Source: Cloacibacterium sp046296655 (GTDB lineage Bacteria; Bacteroidota; Bacteroidia; Flavobacteriales; Weeksellaceae). Taken from it: DNA of 64,000 nucleotides. The stretch is from NCBI GenBank assembly GCA_046296655.1, contig JBKBLE010000010.1, forward strand, positions 1-64,000, given 5' to 3'. Each line of letters opens with the position of its first letter. Position 1 is the first letter of the stretch. Shown here in pieces: positions 35,548 to 43,767 of this stretch. The notes beneath the pieces were generated by a model. The model made no database searches. It saw only the letters and a list, made by a program, of their open reading frames with translations, and had not been told where the DNA came from. Made by a program: the position numbers and the translations under genes.

Positions 35548-35699
35548 TTTGAATGTCCGTTTTAAAGCATAATTGCAATTTTGAAACAATTTTGAAGATT
35601 TATTAAAATTAAATATTATTGAAAATCAATCAGTTACTTTTGTCAAATTTTTCTAAACCATAAAATTTAGTACTTTATGACACTAAACGGACATTCAAA
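35548..35699. repeat. inverted repeat pair enclosing about 120 bp
   Basis: TTTGAATGTCCGTTTTA (35548-35564) and its near-exact inverse TAAACGGACATTCAAA (35684-35699) bound a non-coding AT-rich 119-bp interior. It could be a small MITE-like element or a long hairpin between the sirtuin and copper ATPase genes. No transposase fragment is visible. Confidence 0.55.
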
Positions 35700-35726
35700 A
35701 TATTTGTGCATTTGTTGCAATTTTAG

Positions 35727-38339
35727 TTAAATTTTCAACTTCACATTATTCAATCTCAGAGAATTGGCAATCACCGAAACCGAAGAAAAACTCATCGCAG
35801 CTGCAGCAAACATTGGAGACAATAAAACGCCGAAAATAGGGTAGAGTAAACCTGCAGCAATCGGAATTCCGAGCGTGTTGTAAGCAAAAGCAAAAAACAA
35901 GTTTTCTTTTACATTTTTCATCATTTTTTCACTCAAAATTTTAGATTTTGCTACGCCAGAAATATCTCCTTTCAATAAAGTAATTTCTGCGGAATTCATT
36001 GCGATGTCTGTTCCTGTTCCCATGGCAATTCCTACATTAGCTTGTGCAAGAGCAGGAGCATCATTGATTCCATCACCAGTCATTGCTACAATTTTCCCTT
36101 GATTTTGCAAGTCTTTGACTTGGTTTATCTTATCTTGAGGAAGACAATTGGCAAAATATTTTTTGATTCCGAGAGTTTCAGCAACAGATTTTGCGGTGGC
36201 TTCATTATCACCTGTCATCATGATAATTTCAATGCCTTTATTTTGTAAAGATTTGATGGCAGATTTTGCATTTTCTTTGATTTTATCTTTAAAACCAAAA
36301 ACAGCAACTGCTTTTCCATCGATGGTTAAGTAAGAAACGGTATTGGCTTCGTTTTCTAAATTTTGAGATTTTTCCTGAAGACTTTCAGTAATTTCAAAGT
36401 TATTTTCTTTAAGGTAATGAATATTTCCGAGAAAAAGTTTTTTACCATCAATTTCTCCTAAAATTCCTCTGCCAGAAATGTTTTCAAAGTTTTTCACATT
36501 GTCATTTTGAGCGAAAGAATGTAGCGAAAAATCTTTATTAACAGATTCTTCATTTCGCTTTTGAACTACGTTCGCAGACTTATCGTCTGTATTCAGAATG
36601 ACAGCATTTAAAACCGCTTGTGATAGCGGATGTTCAGAGTTTTTATTGAGAGAAGCAGCCAATTGCATTGCTTCATTTTCCGGAATATTTTCTGTAAAAA
36701 TTTGAGTTAAAGAAGGCTTTCCTTCGGTTAAAGTTCCGGTTTTATCGGTAATTATTACGTTTACTTTCTCCATTTCTTCCAAAGCTTCGGCATTTTTAAT
36801 CAAAATTCCGTTTCTAGCACCTTTTCCAATTCCCACCATTACAGACATGGGCGTTGCCAAACCAAGAGCACAAGGACAAGCTACAATGAGAACCGCCAAA
36901 GCATTAACCAAAGCAAAAATCGCACGATTTTCTCCACCGAAAAAGTACCAAAAAATGAAAGTTAATACTGAAATTACCATCACCACAGGAACGAAAATTT
37001 TAGAAACTTTATCTGTGAGTTTTTGGATGGGTGCTTTACTTCGACTTGCTGAGTTGACCATTTCTATAATTTGAGAAAGGAGCGTGTCTTTGCCAATTTT
37101 CTCTGTTTTCATGAGGAAAACTTGGTTTCCGTTGATGGTTCCAGAAGTGACTTTGTCGCCTAATTTTTTTTCCGCAGGGATCGGTTCTCCTGTAATCATA
37201 CTTTCGTCTATCGTGGTATTTCCTTCAATAATTTCGCCGTCAACTGGAATCTTTTCTCCTGGTTTTACCTTCAAGATGTCGCCAATTTTGACTTCCGAAA
37301 TCGGAATGTTTTTTTCTACATTATTCTGAATAAGATGTGCTTCTTTTGGCGATAGATTCATCAATTCTTTGATGGCGTTTCCTGTTTTTTGATGGGCTTT
37401 TGCTTCTAGCATTTGTCCGAAAATCACCAAAGTTAAAATCACGGCAACTGCTTCGAAATACAACGGGACTTCGTGATGATTTTGCATGAATTCGTGAGGA
37501 ATTAAACTCGGAAAAGTGAGTGCGAAAATGCTGTAAATAAAAGCAGCACTTGCTCCTAAACCAATCAGTGAAAACATATTGAGGTTCCAAGATTTAAAAG
37601 AAATCCATGCTCTTTTAAACAAAAACCATCCTGTGAAAAATACAACAGGAATCGTGAAAATTAATTGTAAAATCCCTGAAATTTTCTGTGAAAAAGGGAA
37701 TTTAAAAAACATTCCACCCATCGATAAAATAAAAATGGGAAGCGTAAAAGCTGCGGAAATCCAAAATTTCTTTTTCAAATTTTTATAGGTATCGTCTTCA
37801 GATTCATCATCATTTCCAGTGATTTTCACCAAATCCATTCCACAAACTGGGCAACCTACATTTTCGGGATAGGTTTTATCGCCTTCACAAAACATCGGAC
37901 AATAATATTCTCCCAATTTTTCTGAAAAAGTTTCCACATGATTAACTTCTGACTTCTGACTTCGGGCTTCGGACTTTTCCTCTATCGGAACGCAGTACAT
38001 ATTGCAAACAGGGCAACGTTTACCTTGCACGAAATAGACTTTATCGCCTTCACATTCCATCGGACAATAATAAACAGAACTTGGTGAAACTCTATCTTGA
38101 GGTGGAATAAATTCTGTAGATTTTGGTTTTTCGGGATCTTCTAAAACGTAGTTTCCTGCATTTTTGAGTTCAGAATTAAGTTTTTCTAAGTCGATTTCTT
38201 GTTCAGAAGATATTTCTACAAAATTTCCTGCTAGGTTTACATCAGCTTTTATTCCTTCAATATTATTTAAAGCAGAAGAAATTTTTTTCTGACAGCCTTC
38301 GCAAGACATTCCCAGAACGTTATATTTTTTGGTATTCAT
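35727..38339 (-). CDS. copA: copper-translocating P1B-type ATPase
   Basis: An 870-residue copper exporter. Order: an N-terminal HMA domain with GMSCEGCQKK (CxxC); two short Cys-rich heavy-metal-binding modules (YYCPMECEGD..CPVCNMY and YYCPMFCEGD..CPVCGMD); eight membrane helices including the IVACPCALGLATP metal channel; TGEP actuator (MITGEPIPAEKK); DKTGTLTEGKP with the phospho-Asp; SEHPLSQ; and MTGDGINDAPAL. The start is the ATG at 38339; a TTG at 38366 is in frame but unconserved. Odd: the linker between the two Cys-rich modules is encoded by a heptamer repeat array. The HMA-AraC gene upstream on the same strand is a likely regulator. Confidence 0.95.
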   Translation of the reverse strand: MNTKKYNVLGMSCEGCQKKISSALNNIEGIKADVNLAGNFVEISSEQEIDLEKLNSELKNAGNYVLEDPEKPKSTEFIPPQDRVSPSSVYYCPMECEGDKVYFVQGKRCPVCNMYCVPIEEKSEARSQKSEVNHVETFSEKLGEYYCPMFCEGDKTYPENVGCPVCGMDLVKITGNDDESEDDTYKNLKKKFWISAAFTLPIFILSMGGMFFKFPFSQKISGILQLIFTIPVVFFTGWFLFKRAWISFKSWNLNMFSLIGLGASAAFIYSIFALTFPSLIPHEFMQNHHEVPLYFEAVAVILTLVIFGQMLEAKAHQKTGNAIKELMNLSPKEAHLIQNNVEKNIPISEVKIGDILKVKPGEKIPVDGEIIEGNTTIDESMITGEPIPAEKKLGDKVTSGTINGNQVFLMKTEKIGKDTLLSQIIEMVNSASRSKAPIQKLTDKVSKIFVPVVMVISVLTFIFWYFFGGENRAIFALVNALAVLIVACPCALGLATPMSVMVGIGKGARNGILIKNAEALEEMEKVNVIITDKTGTLTEGKPSLTQIFTENIPENEAMQLAASLNKNSEHPLSQAVLNAVILNTDDKSANVVQKRNEESVNKDFSLHSFAQNDNVKNFENISGRGILGEIDGKKLFLGNIHYLKENNFEITESLQEKSQNLENEANTVSYLTIDGKAVAVFGFKDKIKENAKSAIKSLQNKGIEIIMMTGDNEATAKSVAETLGIKKYFANCLPQDKINQVKDLQNQGKIVAMTGDGINDAPALAQANVGIAMGTGTDIAMNSAEITLLKGDISGVAKSKILSEKMMKNVKENLFFAFAYNTLGIPIAAGLLYPIFGVLLSPMFAAAAMSFSSVSVIANSLRLNNVKLKI
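37945..37979 (-). repeat. heptamer array in the copA linker
   Basis: Plus-strand units ACTTCTG, ACTTCTG, ACTTCGG, GCTTCGG, ACTTTTC; on the coding strand CCGAAGY/CAGAAGT-type units. It encodes KSEARSQKSE between two metal-binding modules. Confidence 0.75.
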
Positions 38340-38448
38340 CTTTCTTAATTTTGGTACAAATTTCAAAATTAATCAAATAAAAACCATTATCAAATTTTGG
38401 CAGAATGTTATGAAATTTAGATTTTTAAGATTTTGTGAATTGAAAATT

Positions 38449-39012
38449 TTAAATCAAATCAATAGGAAGTCTCTTTTTTTCTTTGAGCTCTTGAAACTGT
38501 GACGGCGAAAATCCTGTGATTTTTTTGAACTGTTGAGAAAGATGTTGAACTGTTTTATAACCCAGTTTGTCTGCAATTTGAGAAAGGGTAAGCTCGCGAT
38601 AAATCAAAAGTTCCTTTACTTTTTCAATTTTTTGAAGAATAAAATATTGCTCTAAAGTAATGTTTTCTGTTTGTGAAAAAACCTTAGAAATAGTGCTGTA
38701 TTCTTTGTTGAGTTGATCTGAAAGGTATTTAGAAAGCAAGAAATCTTCATCAATATCAAGATTTTGAACTTTTTCTAAAATGAGTTTTTTGATGCTTTCG
38801 ATTTGTTTTTGTGATGCATCTTCTAGAATTTCAAAACCTATTTTTTTTAGATTTTCGTTGAGTTTTTCAAGCTGTTTTTTTGAAATTTCTGTAGAAATAT
38901 CCACCCAACCCAAATTCACCGAAACGAAATCAATTTCAGAATTTCGAAAGACGTCTTCCACTGCAGTAATGCAGCGGTTACAAACCATGTTTTTAATGTG
39001 AATAGTCATCAT
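38449..39012 (-). CDS. AraC-family regulator with N-terminal HMA-like metal-binding domain
   Basis: A 187-residue protein joining two units. The N-terminus (about 1-65) looks like a heavy-metal-associated domain: IHIKNMVCNRCITAVEDVF carries the CxxC in the HMA position, followed by the alternating strand-helix pattern. The C-terminus (about 90-187) is an AraC helix-turn-helix pair, with LTLSQIADKLGYKTVQHLSQQFKKITGFSPSQF. It lies on the same strand upstream of copA (110-base gap) and is divergent from an aldo/keto reductase. I infer that it senses copper through CxxC and controls copA. ATGs at 39012 and 39009 are both possible; a TATTTTTG element ends 7 bases upstream. Confidence 0.85.
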   Translation of the reverse strand: MMTIHIKNMVCNRCITAVEDVFRNSEIDFVSVNLGWVDISTEISKKQLEKLNENLKKIGFEILEDASQKQIESIKKLILEKVQNLDIDEDFLLSKYLSDQLNKEYSTISKVFSQTENITLEQYFILQKIEKVKELLIYRELTLSQIADKLGYKTVQHLSQQFKKITGFSPSQFQELKEKKRLPIDLI

Positions 39013-39019
39013 ATATTCA

Positions 39020-39027
39020 CAAAAATA
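39020..39027 (-). promoter_or_regulatory. -7 promoter element of the HMA-AraC gene
   Basis: Minus strand TATTTTTG, exact TAnnTTTG, 7 bases before the first ATG. Confidence 0.55.
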
Positions 39028-39052
39028 CAACTTTTAGAACATGTAGTTTTCT

Positions 39053-39060
39053 TATCTTTG
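39053..39060 (+). promoter_or_regulatory. -7 promoter element of the aldo/keto reductase gene
   Basis: TATCTTTG, exact TAnnTTTG, 15 bases upstream of the ATG at 39076. Confidence 0.6.
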
Positions 39061-39075
39061 ATAAAAATTAAAATT

Positions 39076-39942
39076 ATGGATTTTTCTAAAATTATTGTAG
39101 GGGTAATGCGATGGGGAATTTGGGGAGCCAATCATTCTGAAAGTGGCGTTCAAAAATTAATAGAAACGTCTTTAGAAGAAGGTTTGTATACTTTTGACCA
39201 TGCAGATATTTATGGTGGTTATACCACAGAAGAATTATTCGGAAATGCTTTTTCTGAAATGAAAATTGAGCGTGAAAAAATTCAATTAATTACCAAATGT
39301 GGAATTTGTATGCCTTCTGAAAAGAAAAATTTTCCGCTGAAATACTATAATTATTCTAAAGAATATATTCTAAATCAGGTAGATGAGAGTTTGAAAAATC
39401 TAAAAACAGATTATATAGATTTGTTATTGTTACACAGGCCTTCTCCACTTATGAATCCTGAAGAAATAGCCGCTGCATTTGGGATTTTGAGAAGTTCTGG
39501 AAAGGTGAGAGATTTCGGGGTGAGTAATTTTTCGGTGACTCAGTTTGATTTAATTTCTAAATATTTTCCGCAATTGGTGACTAATCAAGTAGAAGTTTCT
39601 TTGACGGAAACCAAAGCTTTTTATGATGGAACGATTGACCAAATGATGATGAAAAAGTTGCAGCCTATGGCTTGGAGTGTGATGGGAAGTTATTTCGCAG
39701 AAGATTCTGAAAGAACAGCGAGAATAAAGTCGGTTTTGGGTGATTTATCTAAAAAATATAATGCAGACGAAGCACAACTATTGGTGGCATTTCTTCTAAA
39801 ACATCCTGCAAAAATTTTACCGATTATTGGAACATCTAAAACGGAAAGCATAAAATCTCTTAGAAAATCACTCGAAATAGATTTAACTGTAGAAGATTGG
39901 TTTACGCTTTTAGAAGCCAGTTTGGGGCATAAAGTGCCGTAG
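39076..39942 (+). CDS. aldo/keto reductase (YdhF-like)
   Basis: A 288-residue NADPH-dependent TIM-barrel reductase. Catalytic tetrad visible: FDHADIYGGYTTEE (Asp and Tyr), LITKCGI (Lys) and DLLLLHRPSP (His); cofactor region IGTSKTESIKSLRKSL. The YdhF-like branch acts on unspecified carbonyls. The start is the ATG at 39076, 15 bases after the promoter element; the frame open to 38998 crosses that promoter. It is divergent from the HMA-AraC gene, with 63 bases between starts, so regulation could be shared, though nothing ties the reductase to copper. Confidence 0.88.
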   Translation: MDFSKIIVGVMRWGIWGANHSESGVQKLIETSLEEGLYTFDHADIYGGYTTEELFGNAFSEMKIEREKIQLITKCGICMPSEKKNFPLKYYNYSKEYILNQVDESLKNLKTDYIDLLLLHRPSPLMNPEEIAAAFGILRSSGKVRDFGVSNFSVTQFDLISKYFPQLVTNQVEVSLTETKAFYDGTIDQMMMKKLQPMAWSVMGSYFAEDSERTARIKSVLGDLSKKYNADEAQLLVAFLLKHPAKILPIIGTSKTESIKSLRKSLEIDLTVEDWFTLLEASLGHKVP

Positions 39943-40264
39943 AATTAGGTAGAGGTAAAGGTTGAGTAGTTTTTTTGAGGTTGAGTGGTGTTTTATAACG
40001 TGAGTTTGCGTGAGTGCGAAGCGATTTGTCTGAGCTCTCCCGAAAATTTATTTTCGGGAAGCGAGTGAGCGTAGAACGACCTATTTTACAGGGATTTAGG
40101 CTTTTGGAAATAGGGCACGCCAAAATAAAAATTGTTTATGTCATTTATTGTTGTATCTTGCGAAAGATTTCTTATAAATGTTTTTCAAAATAATGTTCAT
40201 TCATTTTTTGTCATCTTTTATAATTCAATCATTTAGGACAATTTTAATTTAATTTTTTTTAACA
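39943..40264. other. 322-base intergenic region with a GC-richer palindromic core
   Basis: No supported gene. Bases 40010-40130 are clearly richer in G+C than the surroundings and contain a perfect 10-bp stem TCCCGAAAAT/ATTTTCGGGA (40038-40059), flanked by GAGCTC and GCGAGTGAGC, and end in AGGGCACGCC. Its look is of an interspersed repeat or a structured RNA. A 73-codon minus-strand frame (39902-40123) has no credible features. The last 120 bases are AT-rich and probably form the leader of the RNA-binding protein gene. Confidence 0.5.
40038..40059. repeat. perfect palindrome in the intergenic region
   Basis: TCCCGAAAAT, 2-base loop, ATTTTCGGGA. Confidence 0.7.
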
Positions 40265-40612
40265 ATGAACATTTTTGTTTCAAACATCAATTACGTAACT
40301 AAAGATTATCAGTTACAAGATTTATTTTCAGAATTTGGCGAAGTATCTTCGTGCAAAATTATTACAGACAAAGAAACAGGTAGAAGTAGAGGATTCGGAT
40401 TCGTAGAAATGTGTAATGAAGAAGGTCAACAAGCAGTTGAAGCTCTTAACGGTAAAGAATTTAACGGAAAAAAACTTAACGTTTCTGAAGCGAAACCAAG
40501 AGAAGAAAAACCAAGAAGAAGTTTCGATAACAACAGAGGTGGTGGTTACGGAAACAGAGGTGGTTACGGAAATAACAGAGGTGGAAACGATAGAGGTGGA
40601 AGCCGTTGGTAA
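40265..40612 (+). CDS. RRM-domain RNA-binding protein with RGG tail
   Basis: A 115-residue protein with one RRM (about 1-78) and a Gly/Arg/Asn-rich tail (about 85-115, repeated RGG and GYGN). RNP2 (IFVSNI) and RNP1 (RGFGFVEM) are intact. Bacterial RRM-RGG proteins, best known in cyanobacteria, bind RNA and are often cold-induced. The gene has its own strong terminator and no ATG-proximal promoter element; TATCTTGCG at 40155 is the nearest -7-like site, which would give a leader of about 100 bases, as in cold-shock genes (inference). Confidence 0.92.
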   Translation: MNIFVSNINYVTKDYQLQDLFSEFGEVSSCKIITDKETGRSRGFGFVEMCNEEGQQAVEALNGKEFNGKKLNVSEAKPREEKPRRSFDNNRGGGYGNRGGYGNNRGGNDRGGSRW

Positions 40613-40638
40613 ACAATCTTTTTTCAAAGAAAAAAATG

Positions 40639-40667
40639 AAGCGACTCAGGAATGAGTCGCTTTTTTA
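40639..40667 (+). terminator. terminator after the RRM gene
   Basis: Perfect 10-bp stem AAGCGACTCA/TGAGTCGCTT with a GGAA loop and a T-run. Confidence 0.9.
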
Positions 40668-40683
40668 TTGGGGTAAATAGGAA

Positions 40684-42483
40684 TTATTTTTTCTTGACTA
40701 AAATGACCATGTCTCTCACAGAAATATTATCTTTTTTGTTGACTTTATTGTTGATGATTTCTGAAAAATATACTTTGAAATGATACTGGTGCAAATCAAA
40801 TTCTGTAGAGATTTCTTCCAATGGAGTACTGAGTTGGTCTGCATTATCTTTTTCTAATTGTTTTTTGAGAAATGGAGTTAAATCATAAGATTGAGTAACT
40901 TTAGTAGGTGATTCTAAATTAATGATATATTCTGAGAAAATATAACCATCTTTAATTGGTTTTGTCTTTAATATGTAATCGTCTAATTGTTCTTCATTTT
41001 GAATATCAATATTGCTTAAAACAAAAAGTTTTTCGTAGTTCTGAATGTCATAATTTCTTTTGTTAGAAAACACACCTTGATAATTGCTCTGATAATCATT
41101 TTTTTCTTTCGATTTAATAATGTTTTTGAAAGAAATTCTTATTTCTGAGTTCACCATATATCTTTCTTTTTCTAATATTTTTTTGAATTTAGAAAGATGA
41201 GTTTTTGGGATAAAATTCAGTAGAAATGCTTGTTGTTTTCTTTCGTTCAGAAATTGAAATTTATTTGCAACTTCAGTTGCTACTGAATCTTGAATCGCTT
41301 TTTCAAAATTAATTTTTCCTTTTTCTAAAAGTTGGTTTTTCGTTAGAATCTGTTGTAATTCTATTTTTTGACTTCTTTTAGCGGTAGAAAAAGCATTGAC
41401 ATAAGGGAAAATCAATGCAAATACACCGAAGATAAACAGTGAAATCGGTATAAATTTAATGGTCGCTTTTTTGTAAAAAATAAAATAAAAAACGACTGTG
41501 GTAAGCCAAATTGCCAATAACAAAACGAAATATCTCGGTTCTGTATAGCCATATTCTAAAATTCTAGTAAAAATCGCTACAAAAAGTAAAACCAATAATG
41601 GAATAAGTGTGTAATAGAAAATTTTGGAGAAAACTTTCACCCAAGATTTTGCAGATTCTTCTTTCAATGGATGGACCAAAAGCAAGGCTAAAATACCGAC
41701 CACTGAATAAATTAAGATGAGATAAGAAACCCAACCTCGTGGTAATTCCCAGTTAATCAATATTTTACCTGCGTAGAAATATAAAATGGTTACATAAATT
41801 AATAATAACGGAATAAGAACAAACTGTGTGAAAAATTTCAGAATTTGTGGGTAGCTACCATCTTTTTCGAGTTGAAAAATTCCATTGTCGTTAAAAATTA
41901 GAAAAATGAAAGTGCTTCCTAAAATGGCTAAAAACAGTATGGTTTTAGGGTAAAGATTGTTATTGAAATTGAAGTCAAATAATTTATCTACTGCCAAAAT
42001 CGCTAAAACAACTCCCAAAACTAAAACGCCCGTAAAAACGCCTGTCAAGAAAATATTGATAAATAAATTTTTATTGAATTGCCAAAAATTAAGTTCTGGT
42101 TTTTTATTCAAAAATCCTGAAAATGAAACGAATAAGTGAGATAAAATGACCAGCGCAAAAATCACGAAGCCATTTACTTCTGTAAATTGCTTTTCGGAGT
42201 TTGGCAAATAAAAATAAAACCAAACGAGAAATGCAACTCCCAAAATTTCTAAAAGAAAACCTTTGCCAATTCTTTGAGAGAGCATTTTTATACCAAACAT
42301 CAGCGAAATTCCCAAACATCCAGCAAAAGCTAATTTGGTTACCAAAAATTGATTGTCTTGATGGTCAATTTCTATTGCAACAACCGCAGAAATAGCTGCA
42401 ATAAGTGCTGTGGTAAGAACCATAGGATATCTTAAAATAATATCATCGGTTTTTCCCCAGATTTCTTTAAATTTTGTAATCAT
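40684..42483 (-). CDS. DUF4153-family polytopic membrane protein
   Basis: A 599-residue protein with about 11-12 hydrophobic segments in the first 360 residues and a soluble C-terminal part of about 220 residues rich in Lys/Glu/Gln. I recognise the DUF4153 arrangement: a GFLNKKPELNFWQFNKNLFINIFLTG block, VLAILAVDKLF, and the W.LPRGWVSYLIL..VVGILALLLVHPL block. The function of the family is unknown. It is followed upstream on the same strand by a BlaI-like repressor gene (76-base gap), so a shared transcript is possible. Confidence 0.75.
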   Translation of the reverse strand: MITKFKEIWGKTDDIILRYPMVLTTALIAAISAVVAIEIDHQDNQFLVTKLAFAGCLGISLMFGIKMLSQRIGKGFLLEILGVAFLVWFYFYLPNSEKQFTEVNGFVIFALVILSHLFVSFSGFLNKKPELNFWQFNKNLFINIFLTGVFTGVLVLGVVLAILAVDKLFDFNFNNNLYPKTILFLAILGSTFIFLIFNDNGIFQLEKDGSYPQILKFFTQFVLIPLLLIYVTILYFYAGKILINWELPRGWVSYLILIYSVVGILALLLVHPLKEESAKSWVKVFSKIFYYTLIPLLVLLFVAIFTRILEYGYTEPRYFVLLLAIWLTTVVFYFIFYKKATIKFIPISLFIFGVFALIFPYVNAFSTAKRSQKIELQQILTKNQLLEKGKINFEKAIQDSVATEVANKFQFLNERKQQAFLLNFIPKTHLSKFKKILEKERYMVNSEIRISFKNIIKSKEKNDYQSNYQGVFSNKRNYDIQNYEKLFVLSNIDIQNEEQLDDYILKTKPIKDGYIFSEYIINLESPTKVTQSYDLTPFLKKQLEKDNADQLSTPLEEISTEFDLHQYHFKVYFSEIINNKVNKKDNISVRDMVILVKKK

Positions 42484-42559
42484 GATGTATGCTTTGAAGC
42501 TGGAAAAGGGTGTTCTATTTCATAAACTTCTCACCTATAACATCCATTATCCAACAGAA

Positions 42560-42943
42560 TTATTTTTTCTTTTTCTTTTTCTTCTTTTTGTCTTTGTCCT
42601 TTTCTTTTTCAGGAACGGAAAGCTGAACCATTCCTTCATTCATTAAGTCCACTAACAAAGCATTAGGATTATTATCGTAAAAATTCAGAATTAAGTTTTT
42701 TAACAGTGTTTTTTTATAATTTTCCTGAGTTACAGAGATTTCATATTTATGAATTCTTCCTTCAGAAACAGGTTTTAGGTAGTTTTTGGTAACCAAATTT
42801 TTCAAAAAAGTAGAAACGGTGTTTTGGTGTGGTTTCGGCTCGGGAAAAGCAAGCATAATGTCTTTAAGATAAGTAGGGCCAAGTTTCCAAATAATTTTCA
42901 TGACTTGTTCTTCGCCAGAAGTCAAGGATTTAAGATTTTCCAT
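42560..42943 (-). CDS. BlaI/MecI/CopY-family repressor with poly-lysine tail
   Basis: A 127-residue winged-helix repressor. The N-terminal domain (about 1-75) carries TSGEEQVMKIIWKLGPTYLKDIM and HQNTVSTFLKNLVTKNYL, the recognition helix region; the dimerisation helix (NLILNFYDNNPNALL) follows. Odd: the last 17 residues are almost all Lys, from an A-rich tract, after EKEKDKD. No BlaR1 sensor or metallopeptidase partner is adjacent, unlike classical blaI or mecI loci; the neighbours are a DUF4153 membrane protein and a PAP2-like protein. Confidence 0.85.
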   Translation of the reverse strand: MENLKSLTSGEEQVMKIIWKLGPTYLKDIMLAFPEPKPHQNTVSTFLKNLVTKNYLKPVSEGRIHKYEISVTQENYKKTLLKNLILNFYDNNPNALLVDLMNEGMVQLSVPEKEKDKDKKKKKKKKK

Positions 42944-42984
42944 ATTCTTGAAATTGAATTATAAATGTAGTGAAAAATTTAAGA

Positions 42985-43593
42985 TTATAGAGATGTCTGA
43001 ATATTAAAATATAAGTAAGCCAAAGAAACCACCGTTCCGATAAATGCTCCCATAATGACTTCTTTTGGAGTGTGTCTTTTCAGAATAATTCTAGAAATGG
43101 CAACAAATGATGTAAGAACGAACCAAATAATTCCCAAAATAGGATTCAAAGAAAAGAATAAAGCCGTTACAAAAACATTAAAAGCGGTGTGCATAGAACT
43201 TTTGATGAAAAAATTACTGATGTGCATAATCAGCATGAGAATAAACAAGAAAACTATGATGAAAAGCAAATCTGTTCTTTGCTTTGTAAAATACAAAACC
43301 CCAGTATAAATAGCAATGACTATAAAATTAAAGAGATAAAGACTGTTTCTCTGTTTTCGATCAGAAACGTCCATGTTATTGTAGTTTCCTTTTTTTACAT
43401 TCCAGCCAATCCATGAGAAAATAGGAATAACCACTAACGCAATCATCAATAAAATATTGACTAAAGATTCCTCCCAAGTCATTTTTACATAAGCAAAACA
43501 AACAAAGAAGATGAGTAGCGAAAAAAGTGGATTGAGTAGGTTAGAAATTACTTTAGAAAGGAAAATAACAGCAGAAAAATTTTTCTTAGACAT
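42985..43593 (-). CDS. PAP2-superfamily membrane protein
   Basis: A 202-residue membrane protein with six hydrophobic segments. PAP2-like positions are seen as FIKSSMHTAFN (PSGH-type, SMHTA) and SRIILKRHTPKEV (SRX5HX3D with Glu in place of Asp); the first motif (KX6RP) is weak, with SDRKQRN in its place. The altered motifs leave catalysis uncertain. It lies 41 bases upstream of the BlaI-like gene on the same strand. Confidence 0.72.
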   Translation of the reverse strand: MSKKNFSAVIFLSKVISNLLNPLFSLLIFFVCFAYVKMTWEESLVNILLMIALVVIPIFSWIGWNVKKGNYNNMDVSDRKQRNSLYLFNFIVIAIYTGVLYFTKQRTDLLFIIVFLFILMLIMHISNFFIKSSMHTAFNVFVTALFFSLNPILGIIWFVLTSFVAISRIILKRHTPKEVIMGAFIGTVVSLAYLYFNIQTSL

Positions 43594-43612
43594 GGATTTA
43601 TAAATGTTTTTT

Positions 43613-43620
43613 CAAAAATA
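43613..43620 (-). promoter_or_regulatory. -7 promoter element of the PAP2-like gene
   Basis: Minus strand TATTTTTG, exact TAnnTTTG, 19 bases upstream of the ATG. Confidence 0.55.
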
Positions 43621-43689
43621 TAATATTTAAAGAAACAAATATCATCATTATTTGTGACATAAGTTTTCTTATAAACAAAAGAATTTTAC

Positions 43690-43697
43690 TATTTTTG
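43690..43697 (+). promoter_or_regulatory. -7 promoter element of pdhA-pdhC
   Basis: TATTTTTG, exact TAnnTTTG, 70 bases upstream of the pdhA ATG. Confidence 0.55.
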
Positions 43698-43767
43698 CAT
43701 ATTATTCAGAAAAATGTTCTTTAAAGGCATTTTAAATTTTGAAAAATCAACAAATTAAAACTTATCA

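Noticed and set aside
39902..40123. 73-codon minus-strand frame across the aldo/keto reductase end and intergenic repeat
   Set aside because: Mostly within repeat-like sequence, no features of a protein; kept only as a note for the intergenic region.
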